From: JAPLMW01 sp964619675
GTDB taxonomy: Bacteria; Planctomycetota; Phycisphaerae; Sedimentisphaerales; UBA12454
Direction of reading: 5' to 3'
Assembly: GCA_964619675.1 (NCBI GenBank)
Contig: CAZUEO010000026.1
Span: forward strand, 1-38,043
DNA length: 38,043 nucleotides
In this document: in pieces, positions 24,871 through 33,203 of the stretch
Layout: each line of letters begins with the position of its first letter
How positions within the stretch are numbered: the stretch's first letter is position 1
Notes under the pieces: model-generated
What the model saw: only the letters and a program-made list of their open reading frames with translations
Database searches by the model: none
What the model was told of the DNA's origin: nothing
Position numbers and translations under genes: made by a program

Positions 24871-26082
24871 ATGAACAAGTTATTAAAATGGGTTTTGGTG
24901 ACAGTTGTTGTAACGTCGGTTTTAGTTCAAACGGCCGGTGCTCAGGGTTGGGGCAGTCCTGTCAGAATCTCAGATGGCGGCTCTACGGGATGGTGGTATC
25001 CGCAGGTGGCCGTGGAAGACGATTATGTCCATGTAGTCTGGCGTGACGCTGCTGCAACTTTTACCCAATATCGGCGGAGCACCAATAGCGGCGGTACATG
25101 GGACTCTATCAAGACGCTTATCTACGCCGGAGGAGGCGGTTCTTATAACCCCCACGTTGCCGTCTCGGGTCAGTACGTGCACGTCGTGTGGAAAGGCCAA
25201 CAGATCCCGTACGCTCGAAGCACTGACTACGGCGCAACTTTTGCCAACGCAGTAGACTTGGCCTCGCATACCTCCACATGGATACCCGATGTGGCCGCCT
25301 ACGGAAGCAAGGTTTATGTGATTTGGGAAGATGAAACAAACGATGATATTTACCTGAGACGAAGTACTGATAACGGTGCTAATTGGCTGGCGTCGCAGAA
25401 CCTGACGTCAGCAGACTCCAATGAACATGATATGATCCGGGTGGCCGCCTATGGCGATAATGTATATATCGTATGGGCGCAACAAGATGCAATAGATGAT
25501 GAGGATGTTATGTTCATCCGCAGCACCGACTCGGGAGTCAATTGGAGTGCTCCTGTCACTCTTTGGAACGACACCAGCGGCATGAGGGACGTCTCCGTCG
25601 CCGCGTACGGCTCGAACGTTTATGTCCTCCGGGACGACAGCACAAACGGGCCGTTGCAGCGTAAGAGCACCGACTCGGGCGCCTCATTCGGCGTCTCTAC
25701 CTCTATTGGAAATGGCGATGACCGCCAGCCTGAAGTCGATGCGACCGCCGCTTATACCAACAACGGCTGCAATGTGTACCTGCATGACTCGGATAATGGT
25801 CTCTACGTTTCCACCGGTCCCGGTACCCAGCAAAAGATTGGAACGTACAGCCCAAGCACCAGTGCGTGTATGGCTGATATCGGTGCAAATGATACGAATG
25901 ATATGCACGTGGTATACAATAGCCAGGACGGCAGCGGCAACCAGCAAATCTATCAATATCACTATCCATCATCTCCTCCCGGAGTTCCTACGGTCTCCGA
26001 ATGGGGTCTGATAGTGATGGCGGTGCTTCTGTTGACAGTCGGAGCAATTGTGATTCTTAGGCGAAGGCGGGTAGCAACATAG
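24871..26082 (+). CDS. Secreted sialidase-fold (Asp-box repeat) protein with VPTVSEWG sorting tail
   Basis: The 403-residue protein has a signal peptide (about residues 5-24, ending AGAQG) and at least five Asp-box (BNR-like) motifs of the form S-T-D-x-G-x-x-W/F: STNSGGTW, STDYGATF, STDNGANW, STDSGVNW and STDSGASF, each after a strand with VYVIW or VHVVW. This indicates a six-bladed propeller as in sialidases and related proteins, but catalytic sialidase residues (FRIP, Arg triad) are not evident, so enzyme activity is doubtful. The tail has VPTVSEWG at residues 372-379, a helix and RRRR. AGGAGG precedes ATG 24871. A strong terminator follows at 26106. Confidence 0.88.
   Translation: MNKLLKWVLVTVVVTSVLVQTAGAQGWGSPVRISDGGSTGWWYPQVAVEDDYVHVVWRDAAATFTQYRRSTNSGGTWDSIKTLIYAGGGGSYNPHVAVSGQYVHVVWKGQQIPYARSTDYGATFANAVDLASHTSTWIPDVAAYGSKVYVIWEDETNDDIYLRRSTDNGANWLASQNLTSADSNEHDMIRVAAYGDNVYIVWAQQDAIDDEDVMFIRSTDSGVNWSAPVTLWNDTSGMRDVSVAAYGSNVYVLRDDSTNGPLQRKSTDSGASFGVSTSIGNGDDRQPEVDATAAYTNNGCNVYLHDSDNGLYVSTGPGTQQKIGTYSPSTSACMADIGANDTNDMHVVYNSQDGSGNQQIYQYHYPSSPPGVPTVSEWGLIVMAVLLLTVGAIVILRRRRVAT
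25984..26079 (+). other. VPTVSEWG C-terminal sorting signal, copy 3
   Basis: This encodes VPTVSEWG, LIVMAVLLLTVGAIVIL, RRRR and VAT. It is closest to copy 2 within the hydrophobic helix (GAIVI) and to copy 1 after the arginines. Confidence 0.9.
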
Positions 26083-26105
26083 GCAAGAAAAGACATTAAA
26101 GTAAC

Positions 26106-26145
26106 TGTGGGAACAAATCTGCCCAAGGTTTGTTCCCACATTTTG
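26106..26145 (+). terminator. Strong rho-independent terminator between the third substrate and the exosortase gene
   Basis: TGTGGGAACAAA (26106-26117) pairs perfectly with TTTGTTCCCACA (26129-26140) around an 11-base loop, followed by TTTTG. It separates transcription of the Asp-box substrate from the exosortase and also excludes the TTG at 26130 as a real start. Confidence 0.92.
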
Positions 26146-26189
26146 TAAAATTACCGAGTGCAAGACTTGTAAGAAGGACATTAACACCG

Positions 26190-26837
26190 ATGAGTCACAG
26201 GAAAAGACGACGCCATAAACATTTTCCATCTGCTGGTTTGAAGGAAGAGAGGGGGGCACAAAAAAACAAGCCCGGTTTTCGATCGGTACGAGGATGGTTT
26301 TCTCAGCGAAAACCCGTTTTCTTCTTCCTGCTGATTTTTGGGGTCTTGCTGGGGGCATTTTACATATCCATTACATTTACGCCGATTTGCAAATATGGGG
26401 GTTTGCCTGCATATCATCGTTTTATTGCAAAGGCCTCAGCCGGGATATTATCGTTTTCGGGAGAGAGTGCGACAGCTATGGGTGCGTCTATTTCTTCGCC
26501 GCGGTTTTCGGTGAGGATAAAATCAGGTTGTGATGCAATTGAGGCGACAATGCTGTTCGTCTGTGCGATACTTGCATTTCCCGCTGATTGGCTGCGGAAG
26601 GTCACAGGGATTATAGTGGGGACATTTGTTTTGGCTGCTTTGAATCTTGTAAGGATTGTCAGCTTGTTTTTTATTGGCGTCTATTTTCGCCATATGGTTG
26701 ATTTTATGCATATTGAGGTCTGGCAGGGATTGTTCATAATCTTTGCCGTTATGCTGTGGGTAGTATGGCTTCTATGGATAACGCGAAATTCGCTTCGTAC
26801 AGAGACAATAACCTCATCCGGTCCAGGCAGGTCTTAA
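26190..26837 (+). CDS. xrtH: Exosortase, XrtH-like (IPTL-CTERM/VPTVSEWG-specific)
   Basis: Exosortases are integral-membrane cysteine transpeptidase-like enzymes that process C-terminal sorting signals after secretion. The 215-residue protein has a basic N-terminus and about five membrane helices. The conserved catalytic residues are visible: C114 in KSGCDAIEATMLF, R155 in ALNLVRIVSLFFIG and H174 in DFMHIEVWQG. Size and the C-x-A pattern fit the short exosortase H type rather than large EpsH/XrtA enzymes. The ATG at 26190 is chosen with GAAGGA 11 bases upstream; the longer frame from TTG 26130 runs through a terminator stem. It lies downstream of three proteins carrying the expected tails. 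Exosortase identity is firm; the H subtype is inferred from the substrate motif. Confidence 0.88.
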   Translation: MSHRKRRRHKHFPSAGLKEERGAQKNKPGFRSVRGWFSQRKPVFFFLLIFGVLLGAFYISITFTPICKYGGLPAYHRFIAKASAGILSFSGESATAMGASISSPRFSVRIKSGCDAIEATMLFVCAILAFPADWLRKVTGIIVGTFVLAALNLVRIVSLFFIGVYFRHMVDFMHIEVWQGLFIIFAVMLWVVWLLWITRNSLRTETITSSGPGRS

Positions 26838-27403
26838 AATCACTTCTTATCCTGGTGGTGGTATATTGCCTTCTTATGGCCTGCTGGCCTGTGCTGGGCA
26901 GGGGGTATGCGCGGTTGTACCGAGCCGGGGGAGCGCTTCTATTCGGCTCATTTGGCTCAAAGGGTAAAGTGCTATTCGATCCGATTGACGACCCGCCATA
27001 CGATACCCTGCTTTCTTTTGCTAATGTCGGCAGGAAAGATGCCAATGGCAGGATAATGTGGGTACAATGCGGCTGCACCAGTCGGCGCGGCGGTTATATT
27101 TATATAATGTTTGTAGTTGCTTTGATTGCGGCTACGCCGGTATCGGTCAGGCGAAAACTGTGGGCGTTATTATGGGGGCTGATATTGGTAAACTGTCTTA
27201 TAGCTGTTAAGCTGGGTGTACGAATTATTGACGTCTTCAGCAAAGAGCCGCTTCGTCTGTTTGTGATAAGCCCGTTTTGGGAAATGGGCTTTCATCTTCT
27301 TTACCGCCTTATGGTGAATTTGACTTTTGGGTTTATAGTGTCGACGTTTATATGGATTCTGGTCACGTTTCGGCGCGAGGATTGGCGAATACTGAGAAAA
27401 TGA
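26765..27403 (+). CDS. Exosortase-associated membrane protein (hypothetical)
   Basis: This 212-residue protein overlaps the exosortase gene by 73 bases in another frame. It has one N-terminal membrane helix (about 31-48), a roughly 60-residue extracytoplasmic stretch with Cys residues (VQCGCTS), then three helices (about 103-120, 129-150 and 180-202). I do not recognise a catalytic motif. Exosortase H genes are commonly followed by a small membrane protein of unknown role, and this is its likely counterpart. The start could be ATG 26765 or 26774; no ribosome site is visible, suggesting coupling with exosortase translation. A role in supporting or regulating sorting is inference. Confidence 0.75.
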   Translation: MASMDNAKFASYRDNNLIRSRQVLKSLLILVVVYCLLMACWPVLGRGYARLYRAGGALLFGSFGSKGKVLFDPIDDPPYDTLLSFANVGRKDANGRIMWVQCGCTSRRGGYIYIMFVVALIAATPVSVRRKLWALLWGLILVNCLIAVKLGVRIIDVFSKEPLRLFVISPFWEMGFHLLYRLMVNLTFGFIVSTFIWILVTFRREDWRILRK

Positions 27404-27429
27404 TATCCGGGTCACCATTTTTATTAGGG

Positions 27430-27457
27430 TTGACTTGTCCTCAATTTTGGCTAAACT
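27430..27457 (+). promoter_or_regulatory. Sigma-70-type promoter of the etf operon
   Basis: TTGACT (27430-27435), a 16-bp spacer and TAAACT (27452-27457) lie 45 bp before the TTG start of etfB. Confidence 0.6.
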
Positions 27458-27502
27458 ATTCACTCTTTTAACACTTAAAATTCCTGAAATAAGGAGCTCA
27501 GA

Positions 27503-28414
27503 TTGGCTTATAATTGCGTAGTACCGATAAAGCAGGTGCCCGACACCAAGCAGATTACCGGCGAAGCGATGAATGACGACGGCACCGTTAATCGAGGCGC
27601 ACTGCCGGCAATTTTTAACCCGGAAGACCTTAATGCCCTTGAGCTGGCACTGGATATAAAGGATAAATTCGGCGGTAAAGTTACCGCAATAACGATGGGA
27701 CTGCCTGCCGCAGGCACAATTCTGCGAGAGTCTCTCTATCGCGGCACCGATGATGCGATATTGATAACTGATAAACGCTGTGCCGCAAGCGATACCCTTG
27801 CCACCAGTTATATTCTTAGCTGTGCTATTAAAAAACTTGATTATGATATCGTTCTTTGCGGAAGGCAGGCTATTGACGGCGATACCGCCCAGGTCGGCCC
27901 ACAGCTTGCTGAAAAGCTTTCAGTGCCGCAAATTACTTATGTAGAGAAGCTTATCAGTCTTGAAAATCGCTCCATAGTTGCCAAACGCAATATCGGCAAT
28001 GGCTGGCAGGAAGTAAAATGCGGACTGCCTGTGCTGCTTACCGTTATCGGTGAGGCAAACGAGCCGCGGGTCTCTGTGGCTAAAAGGCTGATGAAATATA
28101 AAAAAGCTCGCACACCCGTTGAAATTGAAATGCAGGTAAAACAGGACAATCCTAATGCCGCCGACGGCGAGCTGAAACAGCTTGCTCAAAGGAAAATCGA
28201 TGAGCTTGAACAAAAAGGACTTTTAATAAAGCAATGGGACCTTGATTTTCTCGGCGCTGATTTGCAGTGGTGCGGCAGGGACGGCTCGCCTACAAAGGTG
28301 CATCGTATTCAAAGCGTTATCCTGACTGTCAAAGAAAGCAAAACCGTTGAGCCGAGCGAGCAGGGTATTTCAAATATGATTCATGAACTGATAAGAGACA
28401 AAACCATAAGTTAG
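27503..28414 (+). CDS. etfB: Electron transfer flavoprotein subunit beta
   Basis: EtfB with EtfA forms the flavoprotein that carries electrons between acyl-CoA dehydrogenases and a quinone oxidoreductase, or bifurcates electrons in anaerobes. The 303-residue protein has the family start YNCVVPIKQVPDTK, FNPEDLNALELALDIKD and the nucleotide-binding DTLATSYIL...LCGRQAIDGDTAQVGPQLAE. It is longer than the common 250-260 residues because of a C-terminal extension after about residue 250. The start is TTG at 27503 with AAGGAG 6 bases upstream. etfA follows after 14 bases and the acyl-CoA dehydrogenase after that. Whether the pair bifurcates cannot be decided from what I can see. Confidence 0.94.
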   Translation: MAYNCVVPIKQVPDTKQITGEAMNDDGTVNRGALPAIFNPEDLNALELALDIKDKFGGKVTAITMGLPAAGTILRESLYRGTDDAILITDKRCAASDTLATSYILSCAIKKLDYDIVLCGRQAIDGDTAQVGPQLAEKLSVPQITYVEKLISLENRSIVAKRNIGNGWQEVKCGLPVLLTVIGEANEPRVSVAKRLMKYKKARTPVEIEMQVKQDNPNAADGELKQLAQRKIDELEQKGLLIKQWDLDFLGADLQWCGRDGSPTKVHRIQSVILTVKESKTVEPSEQGISNMIHELIRDKTIS

Positions 28415-28428
28415 CAACAGGGTATTCT

Positions 28429-29451
28429 ATGATTTCAGTCAACAGAAAAGGCGAAGTCTGGGTTTTTGCCGAGCAGCACGGCGGCAGGCTGGAGGACATC
28501 GGTCTTGAGCTGCTTGGCAGGGCGAGGATGCTCGCTGACAGTCTCGGCGTTAAGGCAGCGGCAGTGCTTATCGGTGATGAGGTAAAAGCTCTTGCGGAAA
28601 AGCTCTGCCACTACGGAGCCGATAAAATTTACGTTCTCGAGCATCCGCTTCTTGAGCATTACCAGGCCAATAGTTACAGCAGGGTGATTTATGACCTTGT
28701 TCATAAATACGAGCCGCAGATAATGATTTACGGAGCGAGCCCCTGCGGCAGAGACCTTGCACCCCGCGTGGCAAGTGCGACAAAAGCAGGACTTACCGCA
28801 GACTGCACCGACCTGCAAATCGGCGACCATCAGAATAAAGATGTGGTGCATAAGAATTTGCTATTGCAGATAAGGCCCGCATTCGGCGGAAATATTATCG
28901 CAACGATTATAAATTATGACCGCTGGCCGCAGATGGCAACCGTCCGCGAAGGTGTTATGCCGATGTCTGAACCGATTACCAGCAGGAAGCACGAGATTAT
29001 AGTCGAGAAGATTCACGTTGAGCATAGTGATTTGCCGCTGGAAATCCTCAGTGAGCACAAACGTGAGAAAAAAGTTGACCTCAAGGCTTCGAGGATTGTT
29101 GTCTCCGGCGGGGCAGGTGTCGGCAGTAAGGAAAACTTCAAGCTCATATGGGACCTCGCAAATGCGCTTGGAGCGGCGCCCGGTGCTACAAGGGCTGCGG
29201 TTGATTTGGGATTTATCGACCACGACCATCAGGTAGGCCAGACCGGCACGACCGTAAGACCAAGCCTTTATGTCGCTGTTGGTATCAGCGGCGCTATTCA
29301 GCATCAGGCAGGAATGAGCAGCAGCCAGAAGATTGTCGCTATCAACAAAGACCCGCAGGCCCCGATTTTCGATATTGCTCATTATAAAATTGTCGGCGAC
29401 CTTAATGAAGTTGTTCCGAAAGTGATAAAAGCTATAAAGGCAAGAGTTTGA
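28429..29451 (+). CDS. etfA: Electron transfer flavoprotein subunit alpha
   Basis: The 340-residue protein shows the C-terminal FAD-binding block of EtfA: GVGSKENF, AAVDLGFIDHDHQVGQTG, VRPSLYVAVGISGAIQHQAG and NKDPQAPIF, ending in VGDLNEVVPKVIKAI. The N-terminal half carries the alpha/beta domain shared with EtfB (GASPCGRDLAPRVASATKAGLTADC). The ATG follows weak AGGG. It is 3 bases before the dehydrogenase gene, forming an etfB-etfA-acd unit whose products probably interact. No ferredoxin-like domain is fused to the N-terminus. Confidence 0.95.
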   Translation: MISVNRKGEVWVFAEQHGGRLEDIGLELLGRARMLADSLGVKAAAVLIGDEVKALAEKLCHYGADKIYVLEHPLLEHYQANSYSRVIYDLVHKYEPQIMIYGASPCGRDLAPRVASATKAGLTADCTDLQIGDHQNKDVVHKNLLLQIRPAFGGNIIATIINYDRWPQMATVREGVMPMSEPITSRKHEIIVEKIHVEHSDLPLEILSEHKREKKVDLKASRIVVSGGAGVGSKENFKLIWDLANALGAAPGATRAAVDLGFIDHDHQVGQTGTTVRPSLYVAVGISGAIQHQAGMSSSQKIVAINKDPQAPIFDIAHYKIVGDLNEVVPKVIKAIKARV

Positions 29452-29454
29452 GAA

Positions 29455-31263
29455 ATGGCGAATTTTTACAGAGATAACGATGATATTCAGTTCTTGATGA
29501 GGCATATGGACATCGGCAGTATTGCCGATATAGCGGAAGAGGGCTTCAAATTCGCGAAGGAATTTGATTATGCGCCTGCCGATACCGCCGAGGCGATTGA
29601 AAATTACGACCTTGTGCTCCAGTCTTTGGGCCGGCTGAGCGGGGATTTTGTTGCGCCGCGCAGCGAAGATATAGACAAGCAGGGCAGCAGACTCAATGAG
29701 GACGGCACGGTAAGTTATGCCGATGGGATAAAAGAGTCGCTTGATATGCTCGCAAAGGCAAATGTGATGGGCTTTACTCTGCCGCACAGGTTTGGCGGAC
29801 TTAACTTCCCGAATCTTGTTTATTCAATTGCCGTCGAGATTGTCTCTCGAGCCGATGCCTCGCTTATGAACCTGTTCGGGCTTCAGGGCATTGCCGAGAC
29901 CATAAATGGTTTTGCCTCGGAAGAAATAAGGCAGAAATATCTGCACGAATTTGCGGCAGGCAAGGTAACCGGCGCTATGGTTTTAACTGAGCCTGACGCC
30001 GGCAGCGACCTGCAAAGCTGCAAGTTAAGGGCATTTCAGGACGACAGCGGCCAGTGGTTCCTGCACGGTGTGAAACGATTTATAACCAATGGGTGTGGTG
30101 AGATACTTCTCGTGCTTGCACGCAGCGAGCCGGACAGGAGCGGCGGAATGGGTTTGAGTTTGTTTGTATGTGAAAGAGGACCGACCGTCCACGTTCGCAG
30201 AATTGAGGACAAGCTCGGTATTCACGGCTCGCCTACCTGCGAACTGTTTTTTGATAATACACCCTGTGAGCTGATTGGCGAAAGAAAACGGGGGCTTGCT
30301 CCTTATGTTATGAGCCTGATGAACGGCGCAAGAATCGGCATATCGGCTCAGTCGCTCGGTATTGCCGAGGCCGCATACAGGGTCGCAAGAGACTATGCAG
30401 CGAGCAGGAAACAATTTGGCGGCCCGATTGAAAAGCTGCCTGCCGTGCGGGATATGGTTATCGATATGAAAATTGACATTGAAGCGGCAAGGGCGCTGCT
30501 TTATGAGGTAAGCAGGGTGGTTGATTACGATATCGGTTATACGAAAAAGCTGGAGTCGAATCCGCCTGCCGATAAGGAGCAGCTCAAAAGTCTTAAGAAT
30601 GCCTCGAGACGTTACAGTCGCTATGCAGGTATGCTTACGCCGATGACGAAGTATTTCAGCTCGGAGATGTGCAACAGGGTTGCATACAACGCGATGCAGA
30701 TACTCGGCGGCAGCGGCTTTATGAAAGATTATCCCTGCGAAAGGTTTGCGCGTGATGCGAGAATCACGACTATTTACGAAGGCACAAGCCAGTTGCAGAT
30801 AGTTGCGGCGGTAAGAGGTGTCTGCAGCGGCACGGTGGGAAAATATCTCGAAGAGCTTGCGGTGGCAAACTATGAGCCGCAGGTTAAAGACCTGCTCGAT
30901 ATTTTAAAGCAGAATAGGGAGCTTATGCTCAAAGCGGTTGCATTTGTAAAAGATAAAGGCGTCGATTATATGGACCTTAACGGCAGGGCGATTGTGGATA
31001 CGGCGATTTATATTATATGCGGCTATCTTTTCTGCGGCCAGGCGAGCAGCAAAAATGATTTGCAGGTTGAAATTGCCGACGGCGAGAATAACGGCCAAAG
31101 TCAAACGGTCAGTATGAAAAAACGCAAGGAAATAATTGCCCGCAGGTATATAACAAAAAATACCGCTCTTATAAAATCACTTGTCGATATGATAATCAGC
31201 GGTGACAGGTCAACATTCGAACAGTATGAGGCTCTTGCAGGCCCTGTGCCAGAGGAAAAATAA
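29455..31263 (+). CDS. Acyl-CoA dehydrogenase family protein
   Basis: This FAD enzyme oxidises an acyl-CoA thioester to the 2-enoyl form and passes electrons to the neighbouring Etf. At 602 residues it belongs to the long acyl-CoA dehydrogenases with an additional C-terminal helical domain. Motifs visible are MVLTEPDAGSDLQ, FITNG, YAASRKQFGGPI, QILGGSGFMKDYPCER and YEGTSQLQIV with the likely catalytic E442. An insertion with KSLKNASRRYSRYAG is near residue 380. It starts 3 bases after etfA. Substrate chain length cannot be told. No hydratase, dehydrogenase or thiolase is nearby, so a complete beta-oxidation module is not encoded here. Confidence 0.93.
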   Translation: MANFYRDNDDIQFLMRHMDIGSIADIAEEGFKFAKEFDYAPADTAEAIENYDLVLQSLGRLSGDFVAPRSEDIDKQGSRLNEDGTVSYADGIKESLDMLAKANVMGFTLPHRFGGLNFPNLVYSIAVEIVSRADASLMNLFGLQGIAETINGFASEEIRQKYLHEFAAGKVTGAMVLTEPDAGSDLQSCKLRAFQDDSGQWFLHGVKRFITNGCGEILLVLARSEPDRSGGMGLSLFVCERGPTVHVRRIEDKLGIHGSPTCELFFDNTPCELIGERKRGLAPYVMSLMNGARIGISAQSLGIAEAAYRVARDYAASRKQFGGPIEKLPAVRDMVIDMKIDIEAARALLYEVSRVVDYDIGYTKKLESNPPADKEQLKSLKNASRRYSRYAGMLTPMTKYFSSEMCNRVAYNAMQILGGSGFMKDYPCERFARDARITTIYEGTSQLQIVAAVRGVCSGTVGKYLEELAVANYEPQVKDLLDILKQNRELMLKAVAFVKDKGVDYMDLNGRAIVDTAIYIICGYLFCGQASSKNDLQVEIADGENNGQSQTVSMKKRKEIIARRYITKNTALIKSLVDMIISGDRSTFEQYEALAGPVPEEK

Positions 31264-31265
31264 AA

Positions 31266-31949
31266 GTGCTTGCGGCTGTAATATTTGATTTTGACGGGGT
31301 AATTTCGGATTCCGAGCAGTGTCATTTCGCAGCCTACAATAAAGTTCTCGCCAATTTCGGGATTCAAATCAAAAAAGAAGAATACTATGCAGAGTATCTC
31401 GGTTTTACAGATTACGAAGCGTTCGAGAATATTCAAAACCGATACAAAACCGATTATAAGAGATTGTCCATCGAGCAGCTTGTTGAACGGAAAGCCGGAG
31501 TTTTTAAGGATTTAATCAGCAAAGGCGGTCATCTGATTGATGGCATTGTGGAACTGGTTACGGAGCTGAAAAAAAGTAATATAAAAATTGCTATCAACTC
31601 TGGTGCTACAGCCGCTGATATAAAAGTTATGCTTGCCGGCAGCCCCATTGAGAATTCCTTTGATGTTATTGTCTCTGCTGATGATGTTACAAAAGGCAAG
31701 CCCGACCCGCAGGGTTACAAACTTACCCTTAAAAAACTCAATGCTGTTTCGGGCCAGCCGATATTGGCAAAACAATGCGTAGTTATCGAGGATTCACGCT
31801 GGGGCATCACCTCTGCTAAAAAGGCCGGAATGCATATAATTGCCGTAACAAATAGTTATGCTGCTGATGAGTTGAAAGATGCGGAAATGATAATAAATTC
31901 GGTAAAACAGCTTAAAATCAGCGATTTGCAAAGGCTTTGCTGCGATTAA
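31266..31949 (+). CDS. HAD-superfamily phosphatase/phosphoglucomutase-like protein
   Basis: The 227-residue protein is a subfamily IA HAD enzyme with an alpha-helical cap. Motif I is VIFDFDGVISDSE with D8 and D10, motif II is AINSG, motif III is the lysine in TKGKPDPQGY, and motif IV is VIEDSRWGITSA. The sequence resembles beta-phosphoglucomutase and related sugar-phosphate phosphatases, but the substrate is not determined by the visible residues. It starts at GTG 2 bases after the acyl-CoA dehydrogenase, with GAGGAAA as ribosome site, so it is the last gene of the etf operon. The functional link to that operon is unclear. Confidence 0.88.
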   Translation: MLAAVIFDFDGVISDSEQCHFAAYNKVLANFGIQIKKEEYYAEYLGFTDYEAFENIQNRYKTDYKRLSIEQLVERKAGVFKDLISKGGHLIDGIVELVTELKKSNIKIAINSGATAADIKVMLAGSPIENSFDVIVSADDVTKGKPDPQGYKLTLKKLNAVSGQPILAKQCVVIEDSRWGITSAKKAGMHIIAVTNSYAADELKDAEMIINSVKQLKISDLQRLCCD

Positions 31950-31962
31950 CAATCAGGGGGTA

Positions 31963-31991
31963 TTGACTTTCAAGTGGTTTTTTGATATACT
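31963..31991 (+). promoter_or_regulatory. Sigma-70-type promoter of the RCC1-like secreted protein
   Basis: TTGACT (31963-31968) and TATACT (31986-31991) are 17 bp apart, each one mismatch from consensus. The start codon follows about 60 bp later. Confidence 0.75.
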
Positions 31992-32049
31992 GGCCTGCGG
32001 CCTCTGGTTGTTTCCTGGGTTACAAAAACATAGATAAAGGAGGCTGGAA

Positions 32050-33171
32050 TTGGAAAGATTAGATTTTTGGGGGGAGAGCATTTCCAGGTCAAGTATAGCC
32101 AGGGTGAAAAGGACACTACTAGTTATAATGCTGCTTTTGTTTTGTGCAAGCAGTGCCTTTTGCGGTTCAATTATTGCATGGGGAAATAACAATTCCGGCC
32201 AATGTGATGTGCCTTGGCCTAACAGCGGTTTTGTAGCGGTAGCATCACGTTATTTTCATAGTCTTGGCCTGAAGTCTGACGGCTCCATTATCGGCTGGGG
32301 AGATAACTATGACGGTGAATGCAATGCTCCTTTGCCCAATAAGGATTTTATGGCGATAGCGGCAGGCGAATCCTGCAGTCTTGGCCTGAAGTCTAACGGT
32401 TCCATTGTTGCCTGGGGATGGAACTATTATGGTCAATGCGATGTGCCTTCGCCTAATACCGATTTTGTGGCGGTAGCGGCAGGCTGGTATCATTGTCTTG
32501 GTCTGAAGTCTGACGGTTCAATTGTTGCATGGGGACGGAACGTTGACGGTCAATGTGATGTGCCTTCGCCTAACAGTGGTTTTGTGGCGATAGCGGCGGG
32601 CTATTCATTCAGTCTTGGTCTCAAGTCCAACGGCACAATTGTAGTGTGGGGATACGGTATCAGTGCACCTTCGCCTAATACCGGTTTTGTGGAAATAGCG
32701 GGAGGTTATTACCATTGTCTGGCTCGAAAGTTTGACGGCACAATCGTTGCCTGGGGAGGATTGAACGAATTCGGTGAATGCACCGTGCCTTCCCCCAATA
32801 CGGATTTTGTGGAAATAGCGGCAGGCGGTTATCACAGTATGGGTCGAAAGTCCAACGGCTCAATCGTTGTCTGGGGATGGAACATTGATGGTCAATGCAG
32901 TGTGCCTTCACCTAATACAGATTTTGTGGGAATAGCGGGAGGCTGGAGACACAGTTTAGGTCTGGCAGTTATTTTAATTCCCGGTGATTTTGACGGCAAC
33001 GGCTGGGTGAATTTTGCTGATTTTGCTGTTCTGGCATCAGCATGGATGAGCCTCCCGGGTCTGCCAAACTGGAATCCGGCCTGTGATATTTCAAATCCTA
33101 AGGACAATATTATTAACCGGTTGGATCTTGACGTCTTTGTCGAAAACTGGTTAAAAAGTGTTCAGCCGTAA
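32050..33171 (+). CDS. Secreted RCC1-like repeat protein with dockerin-like C-terminus
   Basis: The 373-residue exported protein has a signal peptide (RTLLVIMLLLFCASSAFCG, about 20-39) and seven consecutive repeats of about 39 residues with the pattern GSIVAWGxNxxGQCxVPSPNxxFVxIAAGxxHSLGLKS, as in RCC1-type propellers; repeat 5 is shortened. Each repeat corresponds to about 117 bp of similar DNA. Residues about 315-373 form a two-part dockerin-like module: DFDGNGWVNFADFAVLASAW, then NRLDLDVFVENWL. It starts at TTG with AAAGGAGG 5-6 bases upstream and has its own promoter. Seven blades suggest a closed propeller. Its ligand is unknown; the dockerin-like end probably serves assembly or attachment. 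Confidence 0.87.
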   Translation: MERLDFWGESISRSSIARVKRTLLVIMLLLFCASSAFCGSIIAWGNNNSGQCDVPWPNSGFVAVASRYFHSLGLKSDGSIIGWGDNYDGECNAPLPNKDFMAIAAGESCSLGLKSNGSIVAWGWNYYGQCDVPSPNTDFVAVAAGWYHCLGLKSDGSIVAWGRNVDGQCDVPSPNSGFVAIAAGYSFSLGLKSNGTIVVWGYGISAPSPNTGFVEIAGGYYHCLARKFDGTIVAWGGLNEFGECTVPSPNTDFVEIAAGGYHSMGRKSNGSIVVWGWNIDGQCSVPSPNTDFVGIAGGWRHSLGLAVILIPGDFDGNGWVNFADFAVLASAWMSLPGLPNWNPACDISNPKDNIINRLDLDVFVENWLKSVQP

Positions 33172-33203
33172 TGGAAATTCCCAATAGTCAGGCGGAAAAT
33201 ACT

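Noticed and set aside
26130..26189. Longer exosortase start at TTG 26130
   Set aside because: The extra 20 codons run through the right arm of a strong rho-independent hairpin and its T-run; ATG 26190 has an upstream GAAGGA.
28861..29787. 308-codon frame antisense to etfA and the acyl-CoA dehydrogenase
   Set aside because: It is a shadow of two certain genes; its translation has no recognisable domain and no promoter or ribosome site.
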